Origin: Vibrio splendidus
GTDB taxonomy: Bacteria; Pseudomonadota; Gammaproteobacteria; Enterobacterales; Vibrionaceae
Length of the DNA: 64,000 bases
Assembly: GCF_024347615.1 (NCBI RefSeq)
Contig: NZ_AP025508.1
Span: forward strand, 1,364,001-1,428,000
Direction: 5' to 3'
Under the pieces are notes generated by a model, which saw nothing but the letters and a program-made list of their open reading frames with translations, did not search any database and was not told the origin of the DNA. Shown here one piece after another: positions 29,229-36,697 of the stretch; position 1 is the first letter of the stretch, and every line of letters begins with the position of its first letter. The position numbers were made by a program, and so were the translations under genes.

Positions 29229-30188
29229 TTAAGGAAATACGACTTGAGTTCCTTCACCACAAGAGCATGCAATTGAGTACGTGTTCTTTTTCTTACCGAC
29301 TTTGGCTGAATTAGATTGGCAAGAATGGCAACTAATACGCATTGCAGTATTCACCTTACATTGTGGGCAGTAGACGTAATACCCATACTTTCCATACCTC
29401 GGCTCAGTCTGCGGGCTTTGACACTTCTTACAATTAAAACCATGCCTTATTTGTGGAGAGTTGGCCTCTTCAATTATTTCTTGAACTGGAACCAAGTCTA
29501 CCTTTTCAGTTTTGCTCAATTCTGCGAGATGTACTTTGGGAGCCGGAGAAGACGTAGGCACATGTTGTTCGTTTAGAAAGTGAACTAGGCGGTACAGTTC
29601 ATCACGATTAAACGTAGGATTCGGATTTAGTATTGAACCTACGCGGTGCTTTTTGATGAGACTCTTAACGCAGCTACCAATAGACTCGGCTTTAATGAGC
29701 TTCTTCGATATATCTTTAGGGATAGAAGTTCGATCGATTAGCGCGTCATTGGACGCGGCACAGAGTTGATCCCAACAGCGACCACCAAAGTACGCTTGTA
29801 CAAACGCAATTCGGTCTAGTAACGATTTAGCGTTGTCATTTAACAGTGCTTTCAATAGTTTGGTTTGCAACTTAGCTTGCTCGATAGGCGAGGGCATTCC
29901 TGTCCAATTCCCTCTTACGGTTCGGCTCCATTCGAGTTGATTGTTGACCTTAACCTCACCACGAATCGATTTCGACTCAATAATGATAAATCCTTTGTTA
30001 TAAAGGACTAAGTGATCGATCTGAGCTGTTTCATTTTTAAATTGTATGCGTAGGTCATTAATAATGAAAACGTCATTTGCATCTCCAAACTCTCTGCGTA
30101 AGTAAAACGCGACATCTTGCTCTACTTTTGCGCCAGCTTTCTGTTGAAGACTGTTGTCGATTTTTGAATCTCTATCCTTAGTAATCAT
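29229..30188 (-). CDS. NERD-domain nuclease-like protein with C-terminal zinc ribbons
   Basis: The 319-residue protein has a NERD (nuclease-related) domain at about residues 18-130. It shows IDHLVLYNKGFIIIESKS, the D...E-x-K arrangement of PD-(D/E)xK-like nucleases, followed by the conserved basic W-x-R segment. A helical middle follows. The C-terminal ~75 residues hold three CxxC-type pairs (CKKC, CPQC, CHSC) plus CSC, resembling topoisomerase zinc ribbons that bind DNA. NERD proteins are frequent in mobile elements and are suspected in DNA processing or defence. It reads towards the integrase and ends just inside the palindromic repeat pair. Confidence 0.85.
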   Translation of the reverse strand: MITKDRDSKIDNSLQQKAGAKVEQDVAFYLRREFGDANDVFIINDLRIQFKNETAQIDHLVLYNKGFIIIESKSIRGEVKVNNQLEWSRTVRGNWTGMPSPIEQAKLQTKLLKALLNDNAKSLLDRIAFVQAYFGGRCWDQLCAASNDALIDRTSIPKDISKKLIKAESIGSCVKSLIKKHRVGSILNPNPTFNRDELYRLVHFLNEQHVPTSSPAPKVHLAELSKTEKVDLVPVQEIIEEANSPQIRHGFNCKKCQSPQTEPRYGKYGYYVYCPQCKVNTAMRISCHSCQSNSAKVGKKKNTYSIACSCGEGTQVVFP

Positions 30189-30920
30189 TCTTTATTCCTG
30201 CTTTTTTATAAAAGCAGTTTACCATGCAGTCTTGTTCATATTGGTGGTGTGTATGTTTTTGAGACATATGTTCTTTTTCGAACACTGTTATTGATGAAAA
30301 TTGTGAAATATCTCTTTTCGAAAGCTCGAAGTAGAGAGTAGGAAACCTGCAACCCGCTGTTTAATAATGTGTTTGTTAGGCATCCTGTTATTGTGCGTGT
30401 TAGGGCGTTGTGAGCGTCATGAAAGTTGTAAATAGGTAATGGTGGCGCAACAATAAGAGGTGATACGCAGCCATTGCTGCAGAGAAAAACACACACAAAT
30501 TGTTATTGAGTTTTTGGAGTGACTAGAGGCCTCAGCTCTAAGAGCAGGTGATAGTGCCTTAACAACATTATGGTACTCGTGTGCTTCTATATCAAGGTTA
30601 GAATGTTTGGTTGAAAGCACAGTCTAATCTAGTCGTTTGATTATAATGAATAAAACTATCGCTTTGTTATGTCGAGATAAGGCATTGTTCACTTTGAAAA
30701 TAGTTATGCAACGGGTATAGTCGTTGTAGGTGAATTGGAGGCTAGAAGTGGAAAACATACGGCTGACGGAGCCTCGGCATTAATGATACGAGTGGAACGC
30801 AAGTCAGACCGAATAAGAAAACTCCATGGGTAGAAACGACCAAGTTCAACAGGCATCTATCTATTGTGCTACGACAACGTATAAATAGTTAAGCGTTATG
30901 TGATAAGAGGGAATACTAAT
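30189..30920. other. Gene-poor stretch between NERD gene and cassette-like genes
   Basis: About 730 bp have no supportable gene. A hairpin-forming inverted repeat CTGCTTTT/AAAAGCAG (30198-30205 with 30210-30217) lies next to the NERD gene start and may be its operator or promoter. A lone GCGTTATGT at 30893-30901 resembles the right end of an integron attC site, but no matching left part was seen. Confidence 0.4.
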
Positions 30921-31301
30921 ATGTCTACGCCCCAAGGGATTTCAGAAACAGTGGTACGTTCATGGTATATGTACGTAAATGAGGTTATTGGAACTTTAGC
31001 TTTAACGTCTGCTTTCACCGCGTTGCAGTTCAAAGAATATTCTGCGGAAGTTGCTACATTTCTACTAATTTACATAATATTACTGCATTTTTCGATGGCG
31101 ACAAAACGACGAATTAGATTTCACCAAGATAGGTTATCTCGAATGCATGGTTCATTCTCTACAACTGTCGAAGCGTTGTTAGGCACGTTGTTTTTATTAA
31201 TTGGTATGGTTGTTTTAACTTTTGTCGCATTAGGCTTTGATTTAACGTCCGTAAAAGGGTGGTCTTTGGAAATGCTTGTATTCCAAAGGAATATCACATA
31301 A
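30921..31301 (+). CDS. Small three-helix membrane protein
   Basis: The start at 30921 follows AAGAGGG; a GTG seven codons upstream is also in frame. The 126-residue protein has hydrophobic helices at about 21-40, 44-60 and 88-112, with a basic loop ATKRRIRFHQDRLSR between the second and third. No family was recognised. It lies in a stretch of small genes with attC-like sites, so it may be cassette cargo. ATAACAAACAA right after its stop could be the left edge of a lost attC site. Confidence 0.65.
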   Translation: MSTPQGISETVVRSWYMYVNEVIGTLALTSAFTALQFKEYSAEVATFLLIYIILLHFSMATKRRIRFHQDRLSRMHGSFSTTVEALLGTLFLLIGMVVLTFVALGFDLTSVKGWSLEMLVFQRNIT

Positions 31302-31462
31302 CAAACAATTTAGTTTGACATCATAGTTAGATGTTTTTCTATATTTACTAAATATTTAGGTATATTAAATATTGTTTTCTAAAGAATAGTGTCATCGAAT
31401 GGGCATTTAAGTATATAATTGGAGTTTGAATCAGTCCGTGTTTCTAATCTTGGCTAATCTAA

Positions 31463-32332
31463 ATGACTAAATCAAAAAAAATATTAATGTTTTTACTTAT
31501 CGTAGCGGCTTTCCTTATTTTAGCTCTTTCCATTGATACGCTTGTTAATTATCATCTTCCAGAGTTAGGTCGGCAATTCTTTGGTAAGGAACGTTATACT
31601 GATGTTGAAACGATAAATGAAGAAAAGATAAAAATACCTAAGTTAACTTTAGCTAAAGCGTGCAATACTCAACTTAGTGAGTGTGTAGATGATGTTCTAT
31701 TGGTCTCTGGAGAAATTAACACAGCTACCCTAAAGAGCATTTCTGAGTTGTCCAAGCAATCACTAGATACAGATGTTGACACATTATGTCTTAATTCAAT
31801 CGGAGGAAGTGTTGAAACAGCTAACTTGATAAATGAGTTTGTTGTTAACAATAACTATAATACTTGCCTAGCCTCCAGGTATATAATTAAGGATTTAGGT
31901 GAAAATAACACAAGAAATAGTCTAAATGAACAGGTTGTAGTGAAACATGAAAGTTGTTACTCCGCTTGTCCATTAGTTATCGCGACTGCAAAAAAAAGAA
32001 TTCTATTAGGTGATTCATTTATTATTGGAGTTCACTCAAGTGGGTATAAAGTTTTCAATAAACTGCATGTAGATGATGATGGGGACAAATACGAAAAATT
32101 CATCTCTTATGAGATGATGCCGTTTTTTGAATTTACACGAACCGTTCCTTCAAAATACATGTATATATTGTCAGAACATCAAGTTCGTACATCGATGCTA
32201 TTCAATGACTACAGAGGCTCAAGAGAAAATGTAACTTTGTTTAAGTCTCTTAAGAGCTGCGAATTACAATATCTTATCAGCAGTGAATGCCCAATAAAGG
32301 GAGTGACTGACCCTTACAAGATAACTTTATAA
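31463..32332 (+). CDS. Membrane-anchored ClpP-like fold protein (COG3904-like)
   Basis: The 289-residue protein has one N-terminal membrane helix (about residues 7-27). Its soluble domain follows the ClpP/crotonase-like plan: LCLNSIGGSVETANLINEFV corresponds to the INSPGGSV oxyanion strand. A later segment HESCYSACPLVIATAKKRIL carries the Ser in the nucleophile position, and IGVHSSG carries a candidate His. This matches predicted periplasmic ClpP-class proteins (COG3904). Protease activity is uncertain, since the canonical Pro of the oxyanion loop is an Ile here. An attC-like site overlaps its 3' end, suggesting it is or was a gene cassette. Confidence 0.72.
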   Translation: MTKSKKILMFLLIVAAFLILALSIDTLVNYHLPELGRQFFGKERYTDVETINEEKIKIPKLTLAKACNTQLSECVDDVLLVSGEINTATLKSISELSKQSLDTDVDTLCLNSIGGSVETANLINEFVVNNNYNTCLASRYIIKDLGENNTRNSLNEQVVVKHESCYSACPLVIATAKKRILLGDSFIIGVHSSGYKVFNKLHVDDDGDKYEKFISYEMMPFFEFTRTVPSKYMYILSEHQVRTSMLFNDYRGSRENVTLFKSLKSCELQYLISSECPIKGVTDPYKITL

Positions 32333-32467
32333 AGCAACCATATTGAGAGTTTGTCAACACAAGTATTTAAGGTTGACTCCCATCGCTTGGCATTTTGTGT
32401 TCTACTCAAGTTTACTTACAGTTAGGTTGGATAGTAACGTTGTTCACCCCTTGATTTGGCGTTATAT
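32319..32467 (+). repeat. attC-like integron recombination site
   Basis: The region ends in TTTGGCGTTATAT (G/TTRRRY type) and contains CGCTTGGCATTTTG, the hallmark of Vibrio attC sites. The left edge is uncertain; GATAACT near the upstream stop codon is my best R'' guess. No IntI gene lies nearby. Confidence 0.5.
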
Positions 32468-32482
32468 TTTTTGGAATTAATA

Positions 32483-32983
32483 GTGCTAAACAGAATCGAA
32501 GAATGGATTGATTTAACTAACGACAGGTTTTCTAGTCAACGACAAAGTTGTGCGTTTTTTGCGAGTGAATTCGCAGGCTTCTACTCTGAAGAGTTTCTAG
32601 CTGACTCTTACTTTGTAATAGTTGATAGTATCCCAAAACCGGATTTTCCAGAATTGCGCCAAGTGGGTTTAGGTGACTTTCTTGATATGGAAGTTCAAGG
32701 TATAACATATAAGAACACTTACTATATTGTACCGAGTGTCGCTAAGGATTTACCTTTGCACTTTCATGAGTTGGTGCATGTTGCACAATGGAAGACTCTG
32801 GGCGCTATTGGCTTTTTGCGACGCTACATAACCGAGGTTCAAAGTGTTGGTTATAACGAAGCTCCGCTAGAGAAGTTAGCTTATGCATTTGATCTCCGCT
32901 TTTCTCAAGGTGGACAAAAAGTTGATGTTCCAAGCTATGTGGAAAATAAATATAACAAATTGCTTAAGAGGAGTGGCGGTTAA
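32483..32983 (+). CDS. HExxH metalloprotease-like cassette protein
   Basis: The GTG start at 32483 lies shortly after the upstream attC end, behind GGAA, the usual cassette layout. The 167-residue protein contains HFHELVHVAQW at about residues 97-107 (HExxH) and a downstream Glu in NEAPLEKLAYAF that could be the third zinc ligand, as in gluzincin or DUF4157-like domains. There is no signal peptide. Substrate unknown. Its stop codon lies within the following attC site, so it forms a complete cassette from 32461 to 33067. Confidence 0.7.
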   Translation: MLNRIEEWIDLTNDRFSSQRQSCAFFASEFAGFYSEEFLADSYFVIVDSIPKPDFPELRQVGLGDFLDMEVQGITYKNTYYIVPSVAKDLPLHFHELVHVAQWKTLGAIGFLRRYITEVQSVGYNEAPLEKLAYAFDLRFSQGGQKVDVPSYVENKYNKLLKRSGG

Positions 32984-33074
32984 CTTTTGGCATTTTGGGT
33001 TCGGTTGAATTTAGTGATTACGGTGGTTTTTCTTGGGGGCGTGGTGTTAGCTGCATATTAGCAAGGCGTTATGC
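32947..33074 (+). repeat. attC site, best preserved of the window
   Basis: The site runs from TATAACAAATTGCTTAAGAG (R'' side) through TTAACTTTTGGCATTTTGGG to TTAGCAAGGCGTTATGC (R'). Its outer arms are partly complementary. It closely resembles the site at 58092-58216. Confidence 0.65.
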
Positions 33075-33080
33075 TATTGT

Positions 33081-33578
33081 TCATTGAATACTCTCATATA
33101 GCTTTTTCGCATTTAACCATTCATGCTCCGTCAAATCTTCGGTTTCTTTTGTTCTAAAATTAAAACGTTGCTGATTAGCGTAATAATATGTGTCTCCAGT
33201 TATCGGACACTTTATTTGTCCTATAACTTGCCCCATGAATCGTTTAGTTTTTGGTTTCCGTTGTCTTGTCGATGATGGGGCTGAAGCTAAGATTGCTTTA
33301 GCAGTATTAGCGGTACACGCGAATAGTTCACTGTTACTTATAGCACTGACCTTAATCTGGTATCTAGAAAGGAGCTTGTGAGCTTTAGTTTCAAGGGCCC
33401 TAGCCGATAAACCTGATTTTGAACGGTAGAGGGTGTTGATTTGCCATTGGCTGCAACCCAGGTCCTTACCATATTCCTGTTTATTGAGCTCTTTGACTCT
33501 GCGCTCTGGGTCATTGCTGTATCCAACTTTTATAATGCAATGGTTTGAAATGTTGGTCATTATGTACACGCAGTCCAC
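33081..33578 (-). CDS. GIY-YIG (T5orf172-type) nuclease-like protein
   Basis: The start is placed at the GTG at 33578, which has GAGGT five bases upstream; a TTG four codons earlier is also in frame. The 166-residue protein begins with VYIMTN...IIKVGYSNDPERRVKELN, the GIY-YIG-like pattern of the T5orf172/MUG113 group, with Tyr-Ile, Lys-Val-Gly-Tyr and catalytic Arg-Arg. The rest is basic (RQRKPKTKRF), consistent with nucleic acid binding. It is antisense to the neighbouring cassette genes. Such proteins are common in phages and islands; the target is unknown. Confidence 0.75.
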   Translation of the reverse strand: MDCVYIMTNISNHCIIKVGYSNDPERRVKELNKQEYGKDLGCSQWQINTLYRSKSGLSARALETKAHKLLSRYQIKVSAISNSELFACTANTAKAILASAPSSTRQRKPKTKRFMGQVIGQIKCPITGDTYYYANQQRFNFRTKETEDLTEHEWLNAKKLYESIQ

Positions 33579-33912
33579 GTTATACCTCAAAAGCGGAATT
33601 AAAAAATAGGAAGCACTCTAATTTACAATAGTGGCTAAACAAGAAATTACATAATTGTGTCATTGGTTGTCATGGAGTGCTTGCTCTTGCTAAGCAATTT
33701 GAAACCTTAGGATATACAGGGGAAATACAGCTTTCAAATGTTAACTTTCCAATCACTTTGTAAATGAGATGAATACCCCAAGGGAGGAGATGAGAAGTGC
33801 TGATCCAATACATGGTATGCAAAGTTTGAATTGTTACTACGTTAAACTTGCAAAGTGTGGAGTATAAGTTCCACTTGATGTTTTGATAAATCAAAATGAT
33901 CCTATTGTAGAG

Positions 33913-33940
33913 GCCGAATATGAATATATTCGGCTTTTTT
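33913..33940 (+). terminator. Rho-independent terminator
   Basis: A perfect 9-bp stem GCCGAATAT/ATATTCGGC (33913-33921 with 33926-33934) has a 4-nt loop followed by TTTTTT. No gene directly upstream on the plus strand explains it, hinting at a short untranslated transcript. Confidence 0.8.
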
Positions 33941-33963
33941 GCGCCTAGCTAAAAGGGCATCTA

Positions 33964-33998
33964 GTCCTGTCACTCCAAAAATTGGGGAGTGACAGGAC
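33964..33998. other. Perfect 13-bp hairpin
   Basis: GTCCTGTCACTCC (33964-33976) pairs exactly with GGAGTGACAGGAC (33986-33998) around a 9-nt loop. There is no T-run, so it is not a standard terminator. It could be a structured RNA element, a protein-binding site or an element end. Confidence 0.6.
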
Positions 33999-34422
33999 GG
34001 GCAGCGCACACCAATAGGGGGCTACGAGCGAATTATCAGAATTGAAAAAGAATGACGGCGAGAATCTATGGCGCTGAGAGCGCCTCAAAAGTTGCGAGTC
34101 GAATGGGTTGAGACAATAATGGAAGAGAACTAAAAAGCAGCTGTTGCTGCAAAGACTACTAGACGAAGAAATCCTTTAATTACCAGCGCATTCTTATCTC
34201 AAACGCCTTACGGGCTTCTGGGAGTTAGCAATTGCACATGGCTTACAGTCATTCAATTGTTCGGAATTTCTGAACCGCGCAGTAGTCTCGCTTCATTACC
34301 TACAGACTTGATTTAAGCAGTAGGCGTTCATTCGAAATGAACGGAAGCAATAACACTAATCTGAAATCGCATTGATACCTACTACTGTACCCATGAAATA
34401 AGAACCTTTAAATGACTGATAT

Positions 34423-34454
34423 AAGAGCCGCCAACGAAAGCGGCTCTTTTTTTT
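34423..34454 (+). terminator. Rho-independent terminator upstream of the second integrase
   Basis: A 9-bp stem AAGAGCCGC/GCGGCTCTT (34423-34431 with 34440-34448) has an 8-nt loop followed by a T-run. It isolates the integrase gene, which starts 24 bp later, from upstream transcription. Confidence 0.88.
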
Positions 34455-34477
34455 AATTAGCATATTGAGGTAGCACT

Positions 34478-35341
34478 ATGGCAACGAACTTTTTTTACCA
34501 AATTACCCGAGTACTAAATCGCAATCCCGATGGCTCTAAAGCGACTCAAGCAGAGCGCAAGAAGATACTAAAGTTAGCTGACAAACAACTAAGAGAGCTT
34601 AACGTCAGAAAGCTTGAGCTAAGGAACTTGGGCCGCAAGCATATAGAGAAGCTTGTAACTCATTGGCAAACTCAAGGTCTAGCCGCGGGCACAATCAAGA
34701 CCCGTATGACTCACCTGCGTTGGCTCTCTGAAAAAATCGGGAAGCCAGGGCTAGTTCCTAAAAGCAATGCTTCCCTTGGTATCGAAAACCGCAAGTATGT
34801 CACCAACCAGAACAAAGCCAAATTCCTATCAAATTCAAAATTAGCAACACTCAAGGACAGGTATCTTGACGCGAGTTTTCGTTTGCAAGCCGCGTTTGGT
34901 TTACGCCGAGAAGAGTGCATGAAGATCCAGCTTTATTTAGCAGATAGAGGCGACTATTTACATCTAGTAAAAACCAAAGGAGCAAGACCTAGGGATGTGC
35001 CTATTCGTACTTTGGAACAACGCCAGTTAATTGATGAAGTGAAAAAGTGGGTAGGGGATAACTCTTTAATTCCAGAAAATGCTAAGTACGTTTCTCAGAT
35101 GAAAAGATACGAAAGAGCTTGTATCAAAATGGGCTTAGATAAAGCGCATGGATTACGGCATGCGTATGCGCACCAGCGATACTTTGAATTGACGGGTTTT
35201 AATGCTCCTGCTGCGGGAGGGCCGTCAACCAAGGGATTAACAGGAGAGGACAAACAGCGCGACTTTGAGGCAAGAATGGTCATTACTGAAGAATTAGGGC
35301 ACGGAAGAGAAGAGGTTACTGCAGTTTATTTAGGCCGTTAA
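34478..35341 (+). CDS. Integrase_1-type tyrosine recombinase
   Basis: The 287-residue tyrosine recombinase has an N-terminal SAM-like domain (about residues 1-110). Its catalytic domain has Arg in FGLRREECMK, a Lys in the KTKGARPRDVP strand, the His/Arg box HGLRHAYAHQRYFE, and LGHGREEVTAVYLGR with the final Tyr as nucleophile. This is the short integrase-domain family found in Vibrio and Shewanella islands, distinct from IntI. It lies right behind a terminator and in front of the palindromic 15-mer at 35369, suggesting it ends a nested mobile module. A decayed copy of its 3' end plus flank sits at 47633. Confidence 0.88.
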   Translation: MATNFFYQITRVLNRNPDGSKATQAERKKILKLADKQLRELNVRKLELRNLGRKHIEKLVTHWQTQGLAAGTIKTRMTHLRWLSEKIGKPGLVPKSNASLGIENRKYVTNQNKAKFLSNSKLATLKDRYLDASFRLQAAFGLRREECMKIQLYLADRGDYLHLVKTKGARPRDVPIRTLEQRQLIDEVKKWVGDNSLIPENAKYVSQMKRYERACIKMGLDKAHGLRHAYAHQRYFELTGFNAPAAGGPSTKGLTGEDKQRDFEARMVITEELGHGREEVTAVYLGR

Positions 35342-35355
35342 AGCTTATAAGTGAA

Positions 35356-35383
35356 GTTCGGATTCCTAATTCGGAATCCGAAT
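35356..35383. repeat. Tandem palindromic repeat after the second integrase
   Basis: A degenerate copy GTTCGGATTCCTAAT is followed by the exact 15-mer ATTCGGAATCCGAAT (35369-35383). The arrangement matches the flank of the decayed integrase at about 47891-47918, so the flank travels with the gene. Confidence 0.7.
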
Positions 35384-35400
35384 AATTATAACTCGCTATT

Positions 35401-35500
35401 GGACAATAATGTGTCAGTGCTTTTGCTAAATTAGCAAACCATCAATAACTACAGGTATGGTAAATTGTTAACTTCGTTCCCATTTTAAATGCCTATAGAC
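35401..35500. repeat. Dispersed intergenic repeat, copy 1
   Basis: The segment with TGTCAGTG, CTAAATTA and ACAGGTATGGTAAATTGTTA is similar in order and spacing to 36590-36690, on the other side of the SRPBCC/MarR operon. Parts also match 62050-62187. Confidence 0.5.
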
Positions 35501-35578
35501 AAGAGTTATTAAGCGCGCACTCCTACCTCCTATTCAAATACACTTACTTGCTCTTGCAAACATGCCCACAACAAAATA

Positions 35579-35596
35579 TAGTAAACTAGTTTACTA
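35579..35596. promoter_or_regulatory. Perfect 18-bp palindrome, probable MarR operator
   Basis: TAGTAAACTAGTTTACTA is a perfect palindrome 24 bp upstream of the SRPBCC start and presumably overlaps the promoter of the SRPBCC-marR operon. MarR dimers bind such sites, so autoregulation by the downstream MarR is likely. Confidence 0.7.
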
Positions 35597-35619
35597 ACTT
35601 CCAGTTGAGATGGAACAGA

Positions 35620-36036
35620 ATGATTTTTGAAGAACGTATTTGCATTGAAGCCTCACCTCAAGACATATATTCGTTATATACCGATGTCGAAAATTGGAGT
35701 CAATGGGATGAAGAAGTTGACTACTCTCATCTCATGGGAGAATTCAAGATCGGTACTAAAGGTATTCTGAAGCCGAGTAATGGACCTAAATCACAGATTG
35801 TAATTGCAGATGCTATACCAAATAAGCACTTTACTGTAACAAGTAAACTACCATTCTGCGTTCTATCATTTGAGCATCATTTGCAGGTCAATGGAAAAGC
35901 AACTCAAGTAATTCATAGAGTTAAGTTTTCAGGTTTAACTAGTTTTTTGTTTGGGAAAATCATTGGAAAGAAAATCTATAAAGGTCTACCGTCTACTCTT
36001 GAAGGACTAAAAAAAAGGGCTGAACACAATGTTTAA
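35620..36036 (+). CDS. SRPBCC (START/polyketide-cyclase-like) ligand-binding protein
   Basis: The ATG at 35620 is the first good start; a TTG five codons earlier is also in frame. The 138-residue protein follows the SRPBCC helix-grip plan: IEASPQDIYSLYTDVENWSQWDEEVDYS at the N-terminus, G.FKIGTKGILKP, and a C-terminal amphipathic helix ending in LEGLKKRAEH. Family members bind hydrophobic ligands or act as cyclases and chaperones. The gene overlaps marR by eight bases, so both are co-expressed from the palindrome-bearing promoter. It may sense or sequester the MarR ligand, which is inference. Confidence 0.82.
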   Translation: MIFEERICIEASPQDIYSLYTDVENWSQWDEEVDYSHLMGEFKIGTKGILKPSNGPKSQIVIADAIPNKHFTVTSKLPFCVLSFEHHLQVNGKATQVIHRVKFSGLTSFLFGKIIGKKIYKGLPSTLEGLKKRAEHNV

Positions 36037-36463
36037 GCATGAACTCCCTTCGAACAGCGTAGGTCTACAGCTCTGGGTTGTTTACAATAAATGGCATTCA
36101 GAGGTAATGAAGCACCTCAAGCCTCTAAATATTAATCATACTCAGTTTGTTATACTCGCCTCCATACTATGGTGTAACAAGCATAAAAACGAAACAACAC
36201 AAGCAGAAATAGTCAATATCACTGGCTTGGATAAGATGACACTATCCAAGTCGATGAAGACTCTAGTCGCTAATGAGATCATAATTAAAGATAAAGACGT
36301 TAGAGATACACGTAGTTTTTCGCTCAAACTCTCGAAAACTGGAGAATCTCTAACGAAAAAAGCCATCGCTCAGGTAGAAGAGTTAGACCAGCTATACTTC
36401 GAGAGCCTACAAGACCAGAGAGCAATATTCACTTCTCTGCTACTAGGCCTTAAAAATAGTTAA
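36029..36463 (+). CDS. MarR-family transcriptional regulator
   Basis: The 144-residue protein has the MarR winged-helix layout. The dimerisation helix is first, then TQFVILASILWC, the recognition region TQAEIVNITGLDKMTLSKSMKTLV, and the wing with the family DxRDTR motif (KDVRDTRSFSLKLSKTGESL). It overlaps the SRPBCC gene by 8 bp. MarR proteins usually repress their own operon and release DNA on binding small aromatic ligands. The perfect palindrome at 35579-35596 is its likely operator. Confidence 0.9.
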   Translation: MFKHELPSNSVGLQLWVVYNKWHSEVMKHLKPLNINHTQFVILASILWCNKHKNETTQAEIVNITGLDKMTLSKSMKTLVANEIIIKDKDVRDTRSFSLKLSKTGESLTKKAIAQVEELDQLYFESLQDQRAIFTSLLLGLKNS

Positions 36464-36528
36464 GCGAAAGTAAGGCAATTTGCAGGGTTTTAAACTGAGT
36501 TCAATCCCTCTCTGGCTGACTTTGAGTC

Positions 36529-36690
36529 ATTTTCGAGCTAGGAAATACATGCGTTAAAAATCAGACTGTGAAGATTTTGGACAAAAGTTTGTCAGCGAAT
36601 TCCCTAAATTATAAATTCATTAATAAAGACAGGTATGGAAAATCGTTAACTTTATGTCCAGTATCAAAGGCGTAGACCATTCGACATATA
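36529..36690. repeat. Dispersed intergenic repeat, copy 2
   Basis: It begins ATTTTCGAGCTAGGAAAT, has GGACAAAA, TTCCCTAAATTA and ACAGGTATGG in order, and aligns with 35401-35500 and, on the minus strand, with 62050-62187. In the latter the same start is the 3' exon of the second intron. Confidence 0.5.
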
Positions 36691-36697
36691 GTGCAGG

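Larger units (their letters stand above)
33591..34422. other. Gene-poor region with strong RNA-like hairpins
   Basis: Over 800 bp contain no gene I can support. The region holds a terminator at 33913-33940, a perfect 13-bp hairpin at 33964-33998, and a small hairpin GTTCATT/AATGAAC near 34328-34344. It ends at the terminator at 34423. An untranslated RNA between 33940 and 34454 is possible but unproven. Confidence 0.4.

Noticed and set aside
30236..30620. Two overlapping minus-strand frames of 67-86 residues
   Set aside because: No ribosome-binding sites, atypical composition and no recognisable features. I treat the stretch as non-coding.
33964..33998. Retron msr/msd RNA
   Set aside because: The nearest reverse transcriptase is the intron maturase 4 kb away, so the hairpin is only reported as an unexplained structure.
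34478..35341. Integron integrase (IntI) to serve the attC-like sites
   Set aside because: It lacks the IntI-specific additional domain and matches the short Integrase_1-type family. The other two recombinases are not IntI either.
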